Shown here piece after piece: positions 51,631 through 60,875 of a stretch of DNA of 64,000 nt. Position numbers and translations under genes: made by a program. Below the pieces are notes generated by a model that worked only from the letters and a program-made list of their open reading frames with translations, had not been told where the DNA came from and made no database searches. The DNA comes from RCIO01 sp040880025 (GTDB lineage: Bacteria; Pseudomonadota; Alphaproteobacteria; Rhizobiales; Rhizobiaceae), in the NCBI GenBank assembly GCA_040880025.1, contig JBBDJD010000007.1, forward strand, positions 186,001-250,000. The letters are read 5' to 3'. How positions within the stretch are numbered: position 1 is the stretch's first letter; each line of letters opens with the position of its first letter.

Positions 51631-53264
51631 CCTGCCTGCGTTTCCTGTCTGGCCCGATCCCGGAAGATGCGGCGGATGACCTTGCCGGTCGTCGTCAGCG
51701 GCATGGAATCCACGAATTCGATCTCGCGCGGATATTCATGCGCGGAGAGCCGGGTCTTCACCCAGTCGCGGATTTCGGCTGCCAGCGTGTCACTCGGCGC
51801 CTCGCCATCGCGCAGCACCAGATAGGCTTTCACGATCTCGGTGCGCAGCGGGTCGGGCTTGCCGACGGCGGCGGCCAGCGCCACGGCCGGATGGCCGATC
51901 AGGCAGTCCTCTATCTCGCCCGGACCGATGCGGTAGCCGGCCGAGGTGATGACATCGTCGTCACGGCCGAAGAAATGCACGTAGCCGTCCTCGTCGACCG
52001 TGCCCTGGTCTCCGGTGGTCATCCAGTCGCCGATGAACTTCTTTTCGGTCGCTTCCGGGTTCTGCCAGTATTCGAGGAACATCACCGGGTCCGGCCGCGC
52101 CACGGCGATCTGTCCGGTTTGGCCGACTTTCACTGGCTGGCCCTCATCGTCGATGACGGCGACGCGATGGCCGGGAACGGGCAGTCCGATCGCGCCGGCG
52201 CGAGTGACGCCAAGTGCGGCGCAGGACGACAGCACGATGTTGCATTCGGTCTGGCCGTAGAACTCGTTGATGGTCAGCCCCAACTCGGCCTCGCCCCATT
52301 CATAGGTCTCGCGGCCGAGCGATTCGCCACCCGAGGCGACCGTGCGAAACGACAGATCGAAGCGGCCGCGGATGTTGCCGACCGATTTCAGCATCCGCAG
52401 CGCCGTGGGCGGAATGAACGCGTTGCGCACCTTGAAGCGCTCCGCCAGCGCGAGTGCGGCCTCCGGGTCGAACTTCTCCGCCGGGCTGGCAACGACCGTG
52501 ACGCCGAAATAGAGGCCGGGCAGCAGGATGTTCAGAAGCCCGCCAGCCCAGGCCCAGTCGGCAGGGGTCCACATGCGGTCGCCCGGTTGCGGAAAGAATT
52601 CATGATGGAACTGGACGCCCGGCAGATGGCCGAGCAGCACGCGATGCCCGTGCAGCGCGCCCTTGGGCGGGCCAGTCGTGCCCGAGGTGAAGATCATCAG
52701 CGCGGGATCGTCCGGGCCGGTGTCGCGGGCAGCGAAATGGCGGTCGTTATCGGCGATCAGCTTGTGAAAGTCCTCGATGCCGGCCGAACCGCCTTCCGTC
52801 GAGATGACGGTTTCCAGCCGGGGAAGACGGTCGCGGATGCCGGCGACCCGGGCTGCACCCGTCCCGTTCGTAACGAGGGCGCGCACGCCGGCCGCGTGGA
52901 GCCGGTATTCAAGCGCCTCGGCGCCAAACAGAAGCGCCAGCGGCACCGCGACGGCGCCGAGCTTGTAGATGGCCACATGGGCGATGACCGTCTCGAAGCC
53001 CTGGGGCAAAAGCAGCGCGACGCGGTCGCCCGCTTCAACGCCGAACCCTGCCAGCGCGTTGGCCAGCGCATTGGAGCGCGCGGCAAGCTGCGCGAATGTG
53101 AGTTCGGGCGCGTCACCGTCCAGCGTTCCGGCAATGACCGCCACGCGATCGGGGTCTTCCGCCGCCCAACGGTCGGCCACCGCCGTTCCGATGTTGAACC
53201 GCTCGGGAATCTGCCAGCGGAAGTCGCGATATAGCTCGGGGTAGGTTTCGCGCCGCTGCAGCAT
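51627..53264 (-). CDS. AMP-dependent acyl-CoA synthetase
   Basis: 545-residue ANL-superfamily ligase. The P-loop-like AMP-binding site is LMIFTSGTTGPPKGALHGHR, then NEFYGQTECN, the GDWMTTGDQGTVDEDGYVHFFGRDDDVI hinge region (in two parts) and a C-terminal catalytic lysine in PLTTTGKVIRR. It activates a short- or medium-chain carboxylic acid to its CoA thioester via an adenylate. The ATG at 53264 begins MLQRRETYPELY; the apparent longer N terminus is a translation of the upstream tRNA-Leu. Exact acyl substrate is unknown. Confidence 0.88.
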   Translation of the reverse strand: MLQRRETYPELYRDFRWQIPERFNIGTAVADRWAAEDPDRVAVIAGTLDGDAPELTFAQLAARSNALANALAGFGVEAGDRVALLLPQGFETVIAHVAIYKLGAVAVPLALLFGAEALEYRLHAAGVRALVTNGTGAARVAGIRDRLPRLETVISTEGGSAGIEDFHKLIADNDRHFAARDTGPDDPALMIFTSGTTGPPKGALHGHRVLLGHLPGVQFHHEFFPQPGDRMWTPADWAWAGGLLNILLPGLYFGVTVVASPAEKFDPEAALALAERFKVRNAFIPPTALRMLKSVGNIRGRFDLSFRTVASGGESLGRETYEWGEAELGLTINEFYGQTECNIVLSSCAALGVTRAGAIGLPVPGHRVAVIDDEGQPVKVGQTGQIAVARPDPVMFLEYWQNPEATEKKFIGDWMTTGDQGTVDEDGYVHFFGRDDDVITSAGYRIGPGEIEDCLIGHPAVALAAAVGKPDPLRTEIVKAYLVLRDGEAPSDTLAAEIRDWVKTRLSAHEYPREIEFVDSMPLTTTGKVIRRIFRDRARQETQAG

Positions 53265-53317
53265 ATGCGTCGAAACATCCTCCCGGCGAAATACGCCATA
53301 CCCGATCGGGCGAAGAG

Positions 53318-53402
53318 TGGTGCCCCTGGCCGGGCTCGAACCAGCACTCCTTGCGGAACTCGATTTTGAGTCGAGCGCGTCTACCAATTCCGCCACAGGG
53401 GC
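53318..53402 (-). tRNA. tRNA-Leu (anticodon CAA)
   Basis: 85 bases with an encoded CCA. The acceptor stem is GCCCCTG / CAGGGGC, the anticodon stem-loop is CTCGA-CTCAAAA-TCGAG with anticodon CAA, the variable arm is long (TTCCGCAAGGAG) as in leucine tRNAs, and the T arm is GCTGG-TTCGAGC-CCGGC. It reads TTG codons. Confidence 0.95.
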
Positions 53403-53501
53403 CAACGAGGCGCCTGCCCCGTCGAACGGCTGCGGACTATAGGGAGAAGGGCCGTGGCGTCAATATTCGCCGGGCCGTATCGTACGCGCTTGTGGCGCGC
53501 G

Positions 53502-55628
53502 TCAGGCGGAGGCAGCGGATACGGATGTCCGATGCGCCTCGTTCGCCGCCTGCCAGTCATCGAGAAAACGGCGGAATTCCGCCTCCGGTACCGGTCTCGA
53601 AAACAGATAGCCCTGCAGATCGTGGCAGCCCTCGGCCCGCAGGAATGCCGCCTGGGCCGCGGTCTCCACGCCTTCGGCCGTAACCTTGAGGCCAAGATTG
53701 CCGGCCATTGCGATGATCGATCGCACGATCGCCGTGTCTTCAGATGCCGACGATTCGTCGATGTTGCGCACGAAGCTCTTGTCAATCTTGATGCGCGTGA
53801 GCGGATAGCGGGTCAGATAGCTCAGCGAGGCATACCCGGTGCCGAAATCATCGAAGGCGATCCCGATGCCCATGGCGCGCAACTGTACCAGCGGGGTGAG
53901 CACCGAATCGTCGTGATCGAGCGCGATGTTTTCGGTGATTTCGAGTTCCAGCGCTTCCGGTGGCAGGCCGCTTTCCGCCAGCGCCTCCTCCACATCCTCG
54001 AGCAGCGAGCCGCTACGGAACTGGGCGGGGAACAGGTTGACCGCGATCGTCGGCCCGCCTCCTTCCGCGGAATGCCAGTGAGCCGCCGCCTTGCACGCGG
54101 CCTTCAATATCCAGCGGCCAAGTTGCGGAGCGACGGCGTTTTCGGCCAACGATTCGATGAATGCGTCAGGGGCGAGAAGACCCCGCTCCGGATGACGCCA
54201 TCTCAGCAGCGCTTCAGCGCCGATGACAGCATTGTCCGACGACCGGATCTGCGGCTGGTAGTGCAGTTCGAATTCGCCCTGGGCACAGGCGCGGCGCAAT
54301 TCCGCGTCGAGCGTGCGCCGCGCCTCGGCGCGCGCCCGCAGTTGCGGCACAAAGAGGCGATAGGTGCTGCCTCCGGCGGCCTTGGCGTCGTAAAGGGCAA
54401 GGTCCGCATTGGAAACAAGTTCGTCGACCGACATTCCGTCAGCGGGCGCCATAGCGATGCCGGCGCTCGCCGAAACCAGCAGATTGTGTTCCTCCAGCAG
54501 AAAGCGCTCGGCGAAGCCGTCAATCGCCTTTTGAACAATGGCCGAAATGGCGAGCGGGTCGCCGCTGCCCTTGAGCACCAGGACGAACTCGTCGCCGCCG
54601 ACCCTGTAGACGGTGCCTTCGCTGCAGACGGAAGCCAGGCGCCGGGCGACTTCCTTGAGCAGCGCGTCGCCAACGGAATGTCCGAGCGTGTCGTTGATAT
54701 CCTTGAAGCCATCCAGATCGAAAATGGCGACGGCCGCCGGCCGCGCATCTGCGCCGTCCAAGAGCCCGTCGAGGTCTTCGTGCAGGCTTGCGCGGTTACC
54801 GAGACCGGTAAGCGTGTCGAACAAGGCCAGATGCCGGAGCTTTTCCTCTGTGGCGCGCTGCCCGGTCATGTCCCGGCCAATAAAATAGTGGCGCTGTTCA
54901 GGTTCCGTCCAGACGCCCGACCAGGTGATCGGCACCGCGTGACCGTCCTTGTGGATGTACCTGCAGTCGAAATTGCGAATATGCTTGCCGTATCTGGCGC
55001 GGCGCATTTCCGCGCGCGTGTTGTCCAGATCGTCGGGATGGATGAATTCGCCGCCGCTATGGCCGGTCATCTCATCGGGATGATAACCGAGCGTCGCGTA
55101 GGAACTTGGGCTCACACGGACAAAATTCCCGCGTTTGTCCGTGATGAGGATCAGGTCGATCGACGTTTCGAACAATCGCCGTCGCTCCTCCGATTCCAGA
55201 CTGAGCAACTTGTCCTTGCTCTGTATTTCGGCTGCCGCGGTGTTCCACTCCCGTATCGCCATCGGCAGCCAGTACATCGACAGCACGAAAAGCACTACCG
55301 CAGCCGCGACCACGGTCATGAACTTCATGGACATCAAATACAGCGGATCGCCGAGTACGCCGGTGACGGAGGCCGGGAACACGCCATACTCGCCGCCCCA
55401 GTAGAGCCCGAAATAGAGGTTCTCGGCCAGGTTGCGGGCGGTATCGATAAGCAAAACCGCCAGCAGGAGACGCATGGCGCCGAAGGTCTTCGGATTGCGC
55501 GCATACGCGACGCACAATGTGCCCAGAACAGCGAGCCAAAGTGCGACAATTACCCAGTATGTCAGGGCGGCGGCAAGGTTCATGTCTTGATCAAGGCCCT
55601 TGAATATTGCCTCGAATAGACCGCCCAA
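53502..55628 (-). CDS. PAS-GGDEF-EAL c-di-GMP signalling protein
   Basis: 708-residue membrane protein. Three helices at the N terminus (about 22-41, 51-65 and 100-122), a PAS domain (about 150-255), a diguanylate cyclase domain with intact GGDEF at 344-348, and an EAL domain starting about 435 with GAEALLRWRHPE and the metal sites DDFGTGYAS and TAEGVE. Both catalytic signatures are intact, so it may be bifunctional. The inhibitory RxxD site normally five residues before GGDEF is absent. Two ATGs (55628 and 55583) are possible. Confidence 0.9.
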   Translation of the reverse strand: MGGLFEAIFKGLDQDMNLAAALTYWVIVALWLAVLGTLCVAYARNPKTFGAMRLLLAVLLIDTARNLAENLYFGLYWGGEYGVFPASVTGVLGDPLYLMSMKFMTVVAAAVVLFVLSMYWLPMAIREWNTAAAEIQSKDKLLSLESEERRRLFETSIDLILITDKRGNFVRVSPSSYATLGYHPDEMTGHSGGEFIHPDDLDNTRAEMRRARYGKHIRNFDCRYIHKDGHAVPITWSGVWTEPEQRHYFIGRDMTGQRATEEKLRHLALFDTLTGLGNRASLHEDLDGLLDGADARPAAVAIFDLDGFKDINDTLGHSVGDALLKEVARRLASVCSEGTVYRVGGDEFVLVLKGSGDPLAISAIVQKAIDGFAERFLLEEHNLLVSASAGIAMAPADGMSVDELVSNADLALYDAKAAGGSTYRLFVPQLRARAEARRTLDAELRRACAQGEFELHYQPQIRSSDNAVIGAEALLRWRHPERGLLAPDAFIESLAENAVAPQLGRWILKAACKAAAHWHSAEGGGPTIAVNLFPAQFRSGSLLEDVEEALAESGLPPEALELEITENIALDHDDSVLTPLVQLRAMGIGIAFDDFGTGYASLSYLTRYPLTRIKIDKSFVRNIDESSASEDTAIVRSIIAMAGNLGLKVTAEGVETAAQAAFLRAEGCHDLQGYLFSRPVPEAEFRRFLDDWQAANEAHRTSVSAASA

Positions 55629-55712
55629 ACATCAATATTTGGTTGAGGAACTCAACATATTCGCGTTTGGGCTGGACAACTGCGTGCTTGTGCAGGAGCG
55701 CGCGAACGCCAA

Positions 55713-55747
55713 CAAGGCGCGCCCGGCGGCCCGCCGGACGCGCCTTG
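55713..55747 (-). terminator. hairpin after the MBL-fold gene
   Basis: A long GC-rich inverted repeat (caaggcgcg / cgcgccttg with an extra inner stem) lies 25 bases after the MBL gene stop. It has no T run, so termination is uncertain. Confidence 0.45.
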
Positions 55748-55771
55748 TGTCACGAATATGCACGTTCGGCG

Positions 55772-56563
55772 TCAGCCGTACCAGGGACCGATGACGACGT
55801 CGCTTTCGCCGCCTGTTTCCGACAGCAGCCGGGCGAATTCCTCGGGATCCTGCGTACCGTCATCCCGGCCGCGGTAGTGGTAGGGATAGACAAACGCCGG
55901 ACCGAATTCGGCCACCGCGGAAGCGGCCTGATTGGCGTCCATCGTGAAGGGCAGGTTCATCGGCACGAAGGCGATATAGATATCCTCCAAGGCTCTCATT
56001 TCGGGAATGTCCTCGGTATCGCCGGCGACATAGACCCTGCGGCCGTCCACGGTGAGCACATAACCGTTATCGCGGCCCTCCGGATGGAACTGAAGCCGGC
56101 CTTCCGTTGTGTTGTAGGCAGGGATCGCGTCGATCGCGATGTCGCCCACGGTCAGGCTTTCGCCATTGCCGATCGCGGTCGCCTTTGCCTTCAGGTCGTC
56201 CGGCAGCATGCCGTGGACGGCCGGATTGGTGACGATCCGAGTATTGTCGCCGGCAAGCGCTGCCAGCGTTTCGGCGCTGTAGTGGTCGCCATGCTCGTGC
56301 GTGACCAGGATCAGGTCCGGCGCGGGATGGCCCTCATAGTCTGCCGGCGCACCAACCGGGTCGCAGTAGATCACCAAGCCCGGCGTGGTCATGACGAAGG
56401 ATGCATGAGCGATGGGAAAGATGTTGATCATCCCGCTGTCGGATGCGTAGCTGTCCCCTTCCTTCATCTGCGCTCTCGCCTGATACGGCATGATGATCGT
56501 GGTTGCGAAACCGGCCGCGCCAGCGAGCCCGAGTCTCAGTGTGTCGCGTCGAGTTATGCTCAT
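55772..56563 (-). CDS. Tat-exported metallo-beta-lactamase-fold hydrolase
   Basis: 263-residue protein. A Tat signal (SITRRDTLRLGLAGAAGFATT) is followed by an MBL fold of the UlaG-like type with the zinc motif THEHGDHY and an AGDTED segment. GGAGG six bases upstream supports the ATG at 56563. It likely hydrolyses an ester or phosphodiester in the periplasm; no substrate is predictable. The gene stands alone. Confidence 0.83.
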   Translation of the reverse strand: MSITRRDTLRLGLAGAAGFATTIIMPYQARAQMKEGDSYASDSGMINIFPIAHASFVMTTPGLVIYCDPVGAPADYEGHPAPDLILVTHEHGDHYSAETLAALAGDNTRIVTNPAVHGMLPDDLKAKATAIGNGESLTVGDIAIDAIPAYNTTEGRLQFHPEGRDNGYVLTVDGRRVYVAGDTEDIPEMRALEDIYIAFVPMNLPFTMDANQAASAVAEFGPAFVYPYHYRGRDDGTQDPEEFARLLSETGGESDVVIGPWYG

Positions 56564-56777
56564 TGCTCCCTCCATCGGTATGGTTCTTTCGATCCCGCCC
56601 GGGCCTAAGCCTTAACTAATCATAGGCGAGCGAGGGAAAACGGCGAGGCGCGTGGCTGGCGCGGGCGCTCACAATCGCATGAGGCGGGCGTGATGAGGCG
56701 GCAGCGCCTATGCCGCATTGCAAGGAAAGGGCATTGCCCCTAAACAGCGCGCGACCCACCGCGACTACGGAGTTTCC

Positions 56778-57359
56778 ATGCTTCGCCGCCTTTATGACTG
56801 GACGATGTCGCTGGCGCGGACGCGCTACGCCGAAGGCGCGCTCGCAGGCGTGTCCTTTGCCGAGAGCTCGTTCTTCCCGATCCCTCCGGATGTGCTCCTG
56901 ATCCCGATGGTGCTGGCGAAGCGGCTCTATTGGATCCGCTACGCCTTCATCTGCACTTTGTCCTCGATCCTCGGCGCATTTCTCGGCTACGCTATCGGAG
57001 CGTTTCTGTACGAAACGATCGGCCAGCCGATCCTGGCTTTCTACAATGCCGAGGATGCATTTACCCGCCTTGCCGAATGGTACAATCGTTGGGGCGGCTG
57101 GGGGGTACTCTTCGCGGCGATAACCCCTTTCCCCTACAAGGTGCTGACGATATTTTCCGGCGCCACGGGGCTCGATTTCTTCGTCTTCGTGGTGGTTTCC
57201 GTGGTCGGCCGCGGCTTCCGGTTCTTTCTCGTCGCCGGGTTGCTCTATCGCTATGGCGAGCCGATCCGCACATTCATCGAAGCCCGGCTTGGCCTCCTTT
57301 TCATCCTTTTCATGGTGCTGCTGGTCGGCGGCTTCGTCGCCGTCCGCTACGTATTCTGA
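56778..57359 (+). CDS. YqaA/DedA-family (VTT domain) membrane protein
   Basis: 193-residue protein with the DedA/YqaA signature EGALAGVSFAESSFFPIPPDVLLIP, the helix CTLSSILGAFLGYAIGAF and GGWGVLFAAITPFPYK with the conserved PFPYK loop. Such proteins are lipid scramblase- or flippase-like. GGAG at about 56769 supports the ATG at 56778. It is followed seven bases later by dsbB, a pairing common in Hyphomicrobiales, and the two are probably one transcript. Confidence 0.82.
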   Translation: MLRRLYDWTMSLARTRYAEGALAGVSFAESSFFPIPPDVLLIPMVLAKRLYWIRYAFICTLSSILGAFLGYAIGAFLYETIGQPILAFYNAEDAFTRLAEWYNRWGGWGVLFAAITPFPYKVLTIFSGATGLDFFVFVVVSVVGRGFRFFLVAGLLYRYGEPIRTFIEARLGLLFILFMVLLVGGFVAVRYVF

Positions 57360-57366
57360 GGACCCC

Positions 57367-57891
57367 ATGAGACTTACCCAGCCTGCCGGCAAAACACAGA
57401 TGCTGACCGCGCTTGCGCTCCTCCTTGGCACGGCGGTGACGGTTGGAACCGCGCTCGCGTTCCAGCACATCGGCGGCTACATTCCCTGCAAGCTCTGCCT
57501 GGAGCAGCGCACGCCCTATTATGTGGGCATTCCCCTGATGATGCTGGCGCTCGCGTCCTCCGCGCTGAAGCTGCCGGGGATCGTGACGCGCGGCCTTTTG
57601 CTGGCGGGCGGCGTGCTGATGGCCTACGGCGCATATCTGGGCGGGGTTCATTCGGGCGTCGAATGGGGCTGGTGGCCCGGGCCGACAGATTGCGGAGCGG
57701 TGGATGCGCCGCCTGCCGGCAGCGGCTCGGGCGGAATTCTGGACTCCATCAACGCCGCCATTCCGCCGTCCTGCAACGATGCGGCGGGCCAGTTTCTCGG
57801 TCTGTCCTTTGCGGGATGGAATGTCGTCGCCAGCATCGGACTGGCGCTGATCGCACTCTATGGCGCCTTCGCTGGCAACAAAAAATTCTGA
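57367..57891 (+). CDS. dsbB: disulfide bond formation protein DsbB
   Basis: 174-residue quinone-coupled oxidoreductase that reoxidises DsbA. The first cysteine pair is CKLC (41-44) in GYIPCKLCLEQRTPYYV; a second pair is available in PGPTDCGA and PSCNDA. Four helices are visible (13-32, 50-67, 75-92 and 143-170). The ATG at 57367 follows the YqaA gene by seven bases. Confidence 0.9.
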   Translation: MRLTQPAGKTQMLTALALLLGTAVTVGTALAFQHIGGYIPCKLCLEQRTPYYVGIPLMMLALASSALKLPGIVTRGLLLAGGVLMAYGAYLGGVHSGVEWGWWPGPTDCGAVDAPPAGSGSGGILDSINAAIPPSCNDAAGQFLGLSFAGWNVVASIGLALIALYGAFAGNKKF

Positions 57892-57986
57892 ACCGCCCGC
57901 GGAACGGCCGTTCCCGGGCACCGGTACCGCTCTTTGGCGGCGATCGTACAGCGGCTCCGGGACCGGCGCCGCCTAGAGCTTACAAG

Positions 57987-58166
57987 TCAGTGCCGCGTCG
58001 GTAGGACGCGCACCTTGTGGATTTGGTCCTTGATGGCCAGCTTGCGTCGCTTGAGTTCGACGATTTCCAGATCGGTTACCGACGGATGCGCCATCGCTTC
58101 GTCGATTTCCTGTTCGATTTCGCCGTGCTTGCGCTGCAGTTCCGCAAGGTGGGATTCAAGTGACAT
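57987..58166 (-). CDS. DUF465/YdcH-family small protein
   Basis: 59-residue helical protein: MSLESHLAELQRKHGEIEQE, then TDLEIVELKRRKLAIKDQI. The helical hairpin with LKRRKLAIKDQI is the DUF465 signature. The function of the family is unknown. A second DUF465 gene is divergent, 236 bases away, so the two are likely paralogues. It converges on dsbB. Confidence 0.85.
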   Translation of the reverse strand: MSLESHLAELQRKHGEIEQEIDEAMAHPSVTDLEIVELKRRKLAIKDQIHKVRVLPTRH

Positions 58167-58402
58167 GCTCGCACTCCCTTCCTGTTCCTCGTCGGTGCCG
58201 TGCGGGCCATTCCTCCGCCGGAATCAGGCCCGATGACGACCGCATGACAATTCTGCCACCAATGCGCGTCCAAGTCGATTTTTTGATGGTAGCATTTAAT
58301 GAATCGGCGAAATGTGATAGGGCGTGAGCGCCGGACGCAGCGAGCGAATCCGGTCCCGCCAACAGCGCTCCGCGCATCGGTCGCCAAACGGTCATTAGCT
58401 GC

Positions 58403-58606
58403 ATGTCGGAACAGGAAGAGGCCGATGTTCGTCTTGAATATGCGCGGCTGAAGCAGGAACACATCGATTTCGACAGCGCGATCAACGCCATGATCGCGAC
58501 GGGGTGCGACCCGCTGCAGATCCAGCGCATGAAAAAGAAGAAACTCGCCCTCAAGGACCGGCTGTCTAAGCTTGAAGACCGTATCATTCCCGACATCATT
58601 GCCTGA
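58403..58606 (+). CDS. DUF465/YdcH-family small protein, second copy
   Basis: 67-residue relative of the gene at 57987, with YARLKQEHIDFDSAI and IQRMKKKKLALKDRLSKLED. It differs clearly from the other copy in the N-terminal half. The gene is divergent from the first and lies 75 bases before purE, in the same direction. Confidence 0.85.
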   Translation: MSEQEEADVRLEYARLKQEHIDFDSAINAMIATGCDPLQIQRMKKKKLALKDRLSKLEDRIIPDIIA

Positions 58607-58681
58607 CGGCCGGCCCTCCGCGCTTGTGAGACAAAAGGAATTCCGCTAAGCGGCGACCAGTTTCACGGAGCCGGAAAAGAT

Positions 58682-59173
58682 ATGAGCGATGCTCCGCCCG
58701 CCGTGGCGATCATCATGGGCAGCCAGTCGGACTGGGCGACGATGCGCCACGCGGCGGAAACGCTCACAGCGCTCGGCGTCGGCCATGACAGCCTGATCGT
58801 GTCGGCGCACCGGACGCCGCAGCGGCTCTACGATTTCGCGCACTCGGCGCGCACCAACGGCTTCAAGGTGATCATCGCGGGCGCCGGCGGCGCGGCGCAT
58901 CTGCCGGGCATGGCCGCATCCATGACGACCTTGCCGGTGCTGGGAGTGCCGATGGAATCAAAGGCGCTTTCAGGGCTTGATTCGCTCTATTCGATCGTCC
59001 AGATGCCGGCCGGCGTACCGGTCGGGACCCTCGCCATCGGCAAAGCCGGCGCAATCAACGCCGCACTCCTTGCGGCCTCCATCCTGGCGACGTCGGACGA
59101 GGACGTGGCGGCGCGGCTCGCCGACTGGCGGGCGAAACAGACCGCCTCCATCGCCGATAGCCCTTCCGACTAA
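58682..59173 (+). CDS. purE: N5-carboxyaminoimidazole ribonucleotide mutase PurE
   Basis: 163-residue class I PurE of purine synthesis, moving the carboxyl group to make CAIR. The signature GSQSDWATMRHAAETL and SAHRTPQRLYDFA hold the active-site serine and histidine, and GAGGAAHLPGMAAS binds phosphate. The purK gene follows nine bases later, giving the two-step route that uses bicarbonate and ATP. AGCCGGAAAAG precedes the ATG. Confidence 0.96.
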   Translation: MSDAPPAVAIIMGSQSDWATMRHAAETLTALGVGHDSLIVSAHRTPQRLYDFAHSARTNGFKVIIAGAGGAAHLPGMAASMTTLPVLGVPMESKALSGLDSLYSIVQMPAGVPVGTLAIGKAGAINAALLAASILATSDEDVAARLADWRAKQTASIADSPSD

Positions 59174-59182
59174 GGCCCGGGC

Positions 59183-60268
59183 ATGATGCTTCCCGCCGGC
59201 TCGACCATCGGCATCATCGGCGGCGGACAGCTTGGCCGGATGCTCGGCATTGCGGCGGCGCGGCTGGGCTATCGGACCATCGTTCTGGAGCCGCAGGCGG
59301 ATTGTCCCGCCGCCGCGACCTGCGGGGCGCAAATCCGTGCGGCCTATGACGATCGTGGCGCGCTGGAGCAACTGGCCGGCAAAGCCGACGTCGTTACCTA
59401 CGAATTCGAGAATGTGCCTGTGGAGGCTGCACGGACGCTCGCCAAGAAGGTGCCCGTCTATCCGCCGCCCGCGGCGCTCGACGTGGCGCAGGACAGGCTG
59501 GTGGAAAAGGAATTTCTCAACCGGGCCGGATTGTCCACAGCTCCCTACCGTTCCGTGGACGGCGATGCCGACCTGGCGGCGGCTCTGGACGCGTTCGGCG
59601 GCGACGGCGTGCTGAAGACGCGGCGGCTCGGCTATGACGGCAAGGGCCAGCGCGTGTTCCGCGGCGCCGACGTAAGTGACGCCGCCGGCGTTTTTGCCGC
59701 CATGGGCGGCGTACCGCTCATTCTGGAGGGGTTCATGTCGTTCGAACGCGAGATTTCGATCATTGCCGCCCGCGGACAGGATGGATTGCTCGCGGCCTAT
59801 GACGCGGCCGAGAATGTCCACCGCGACGGCATTCTCAGGATCTCGACCGTGCCCGCCGGCATTTCGGCCGAAACCGGGGAAGCGGCGCGGAGCGCGGCAT
59901 TCGCAGTTCTGAAGGCGCTGGATTATGTCGGTGTCATTGGCGTGGAGTTCTTCGTCCTTGCCGACGGATCGCTGCTGATCAACGAAATCGCGCCGCGCGT
60001 TCACAATTCCGGCCACTGGACCGAAGCCGCCTGCACAGTCTCCCAGTTCGAGCAGCATATCCGCGCCGTCGCCGGCCTGCCGCTCGGCGACACAAGCCGG
60101 CACAGCGACTGCGTCATGGAAAACCTGATTGGGGATGAGGCGGCCTCAGCGCCGACGCTGCTGGCCGAGCCGAATCTCGTGCTGCATCTCTACGGCAAGG
60201 CGGAGGCGAGACCTGGCCGTAAGATGGGACATTTCACGCGGCTTGCGAGCAGCGAGACACAGCGCTGA
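59183..60268 (+). CDS. purK: N5-carboxyaminoimidazole ribonucleotide synthase PurK
   Basis: 361-residue ATP-grasp enzyme that carboxylates AIR with bicarbonate. The N-terminal fold is IGIIGGGQLGRMLGIAAARL, then YEFENVP, KTRRLGYDGKGQ, and the metal-binding NEIAPRVHNSGHWT. It forms an operon with purE. Two ATG codons in tandem open the gene; the first is used here. A short SDR gene follows nine bases later. Confidence 0.95.
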   Translation: MMLPAGSTIGIIGGGQLGRMLGIAAARLGYRTIVLEPQADCPAAATCGAQIRAAYDDRGALEQLAGKADVVTYEFENVPVEAARTLAKKVPVYPPPAALDVAQDRLVEKEFLNRAGLSTAPYRSVDGDADLAAALDAFGGDGVLKTRRLGYDGKGQRVFRGADVSDAAGVFAAMGGVPLILEGFMSFEREISIIAARGQDGLLAAYDAAENVHRDGILRISTVPAGISAETGEAARSAAFAVLKALDYVGVIGVEFFVLADGSLLINEIAPRVHNSGHWTEAACTVSQFEQHIRAVAGLPLGDTSRHSDCVMENLIGDEAASAPTLLAEPNLVLHLYGKAEARPGRKMGHFTRLASSETQR

Positions 60269-60277
60269 GAACCGGCC

Positions 60278-60832
60278 ATGACGGTCATCATCACCGGATC
60301 ACAAGGCAACATAGGACAGCGGCTGATGCGCGCCTTTCCGGCGGCGACTGGTGTGGACCGGCTGCCTGGTGCGGACATCGGCGCCGATCTGGCCGACTGC
60401 AGCTACCGGGAGGGAGCGCTCGCCGAAGCGTTGACGACTGCAGGGTGCGTCATACATCTCGCGACATCGGCGGACCCGGATGCCGCGCCCGAAGTGCATC
60501 TTGCCGCCGTCGCCGCCACCGCGCGTCTGGTCGAGGCCTGCTTCAATGCCGGCATTCCACGCATCGTCCTGCCGTCGTCCGACTGGGCGGCACCGCGCGA
60601 CCCCCAGCTTCAAATCAACGCTTATGGCTATTCGAAGCGGGCAATCGAGGCGCTGGCGGCGATGTACGATGCGCGGCAAGGGTTTCGCGCCGTGGCGCTG
60701 CGGATCGGCTGGGTGCCGGGTAGCGAGGCGGCGCTTCAAGCGGCGCCCGACTGGCTGCGCGCCAATTACTGGCCGGATGAAAAGCTGATTTCGGCCTTCC
60801 GCGAGGCCGCCGGAATTGAGCCTTCCGGTTGA
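60278..60832 (+). CDS. short NAD-dependent epimerase/dehydratase-like protein
   Basis: 184-residue Rossmann protein (TVIITGSQGNIGQRLMRAF) with an INAYGYSKRAIEAL segment that carries the Y-x-x-x-K pair. Extended SDRs are usually 300 residues or more, so this one lacks most of the C-terminal substrate domain. It is the third gene of the purEK unit; a link to purine synthesis is not established. A terminator follows. Confidence 0.7.
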   Translation: MTVIITGSQGNIGQRLMRAFPAATGVDRLPGADIGADLADCSYREGALAEALTTAGCVIHLATSADPDAAPEVHLAAVAATARLVEACFNAGIPRIVLPSSDWAAPRDPQLQINAYGYSKRAIEALAAMYDARQGFRAVALRIGWVPGSEAALQAAPDWLRANYWPDEKLISAFREAAGIEPSG

Positions 60833-60875
60833 CATGGACCGCGCTGGTCGTTTATGAGCCCGCAATCCAATTCAT

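Noticed and set aside
53318..53501. tRNA-Leu as an integration site
   Set aside because: There is no integrase, no repeat of the tRNA 3' end and no foreign DNA on either side.
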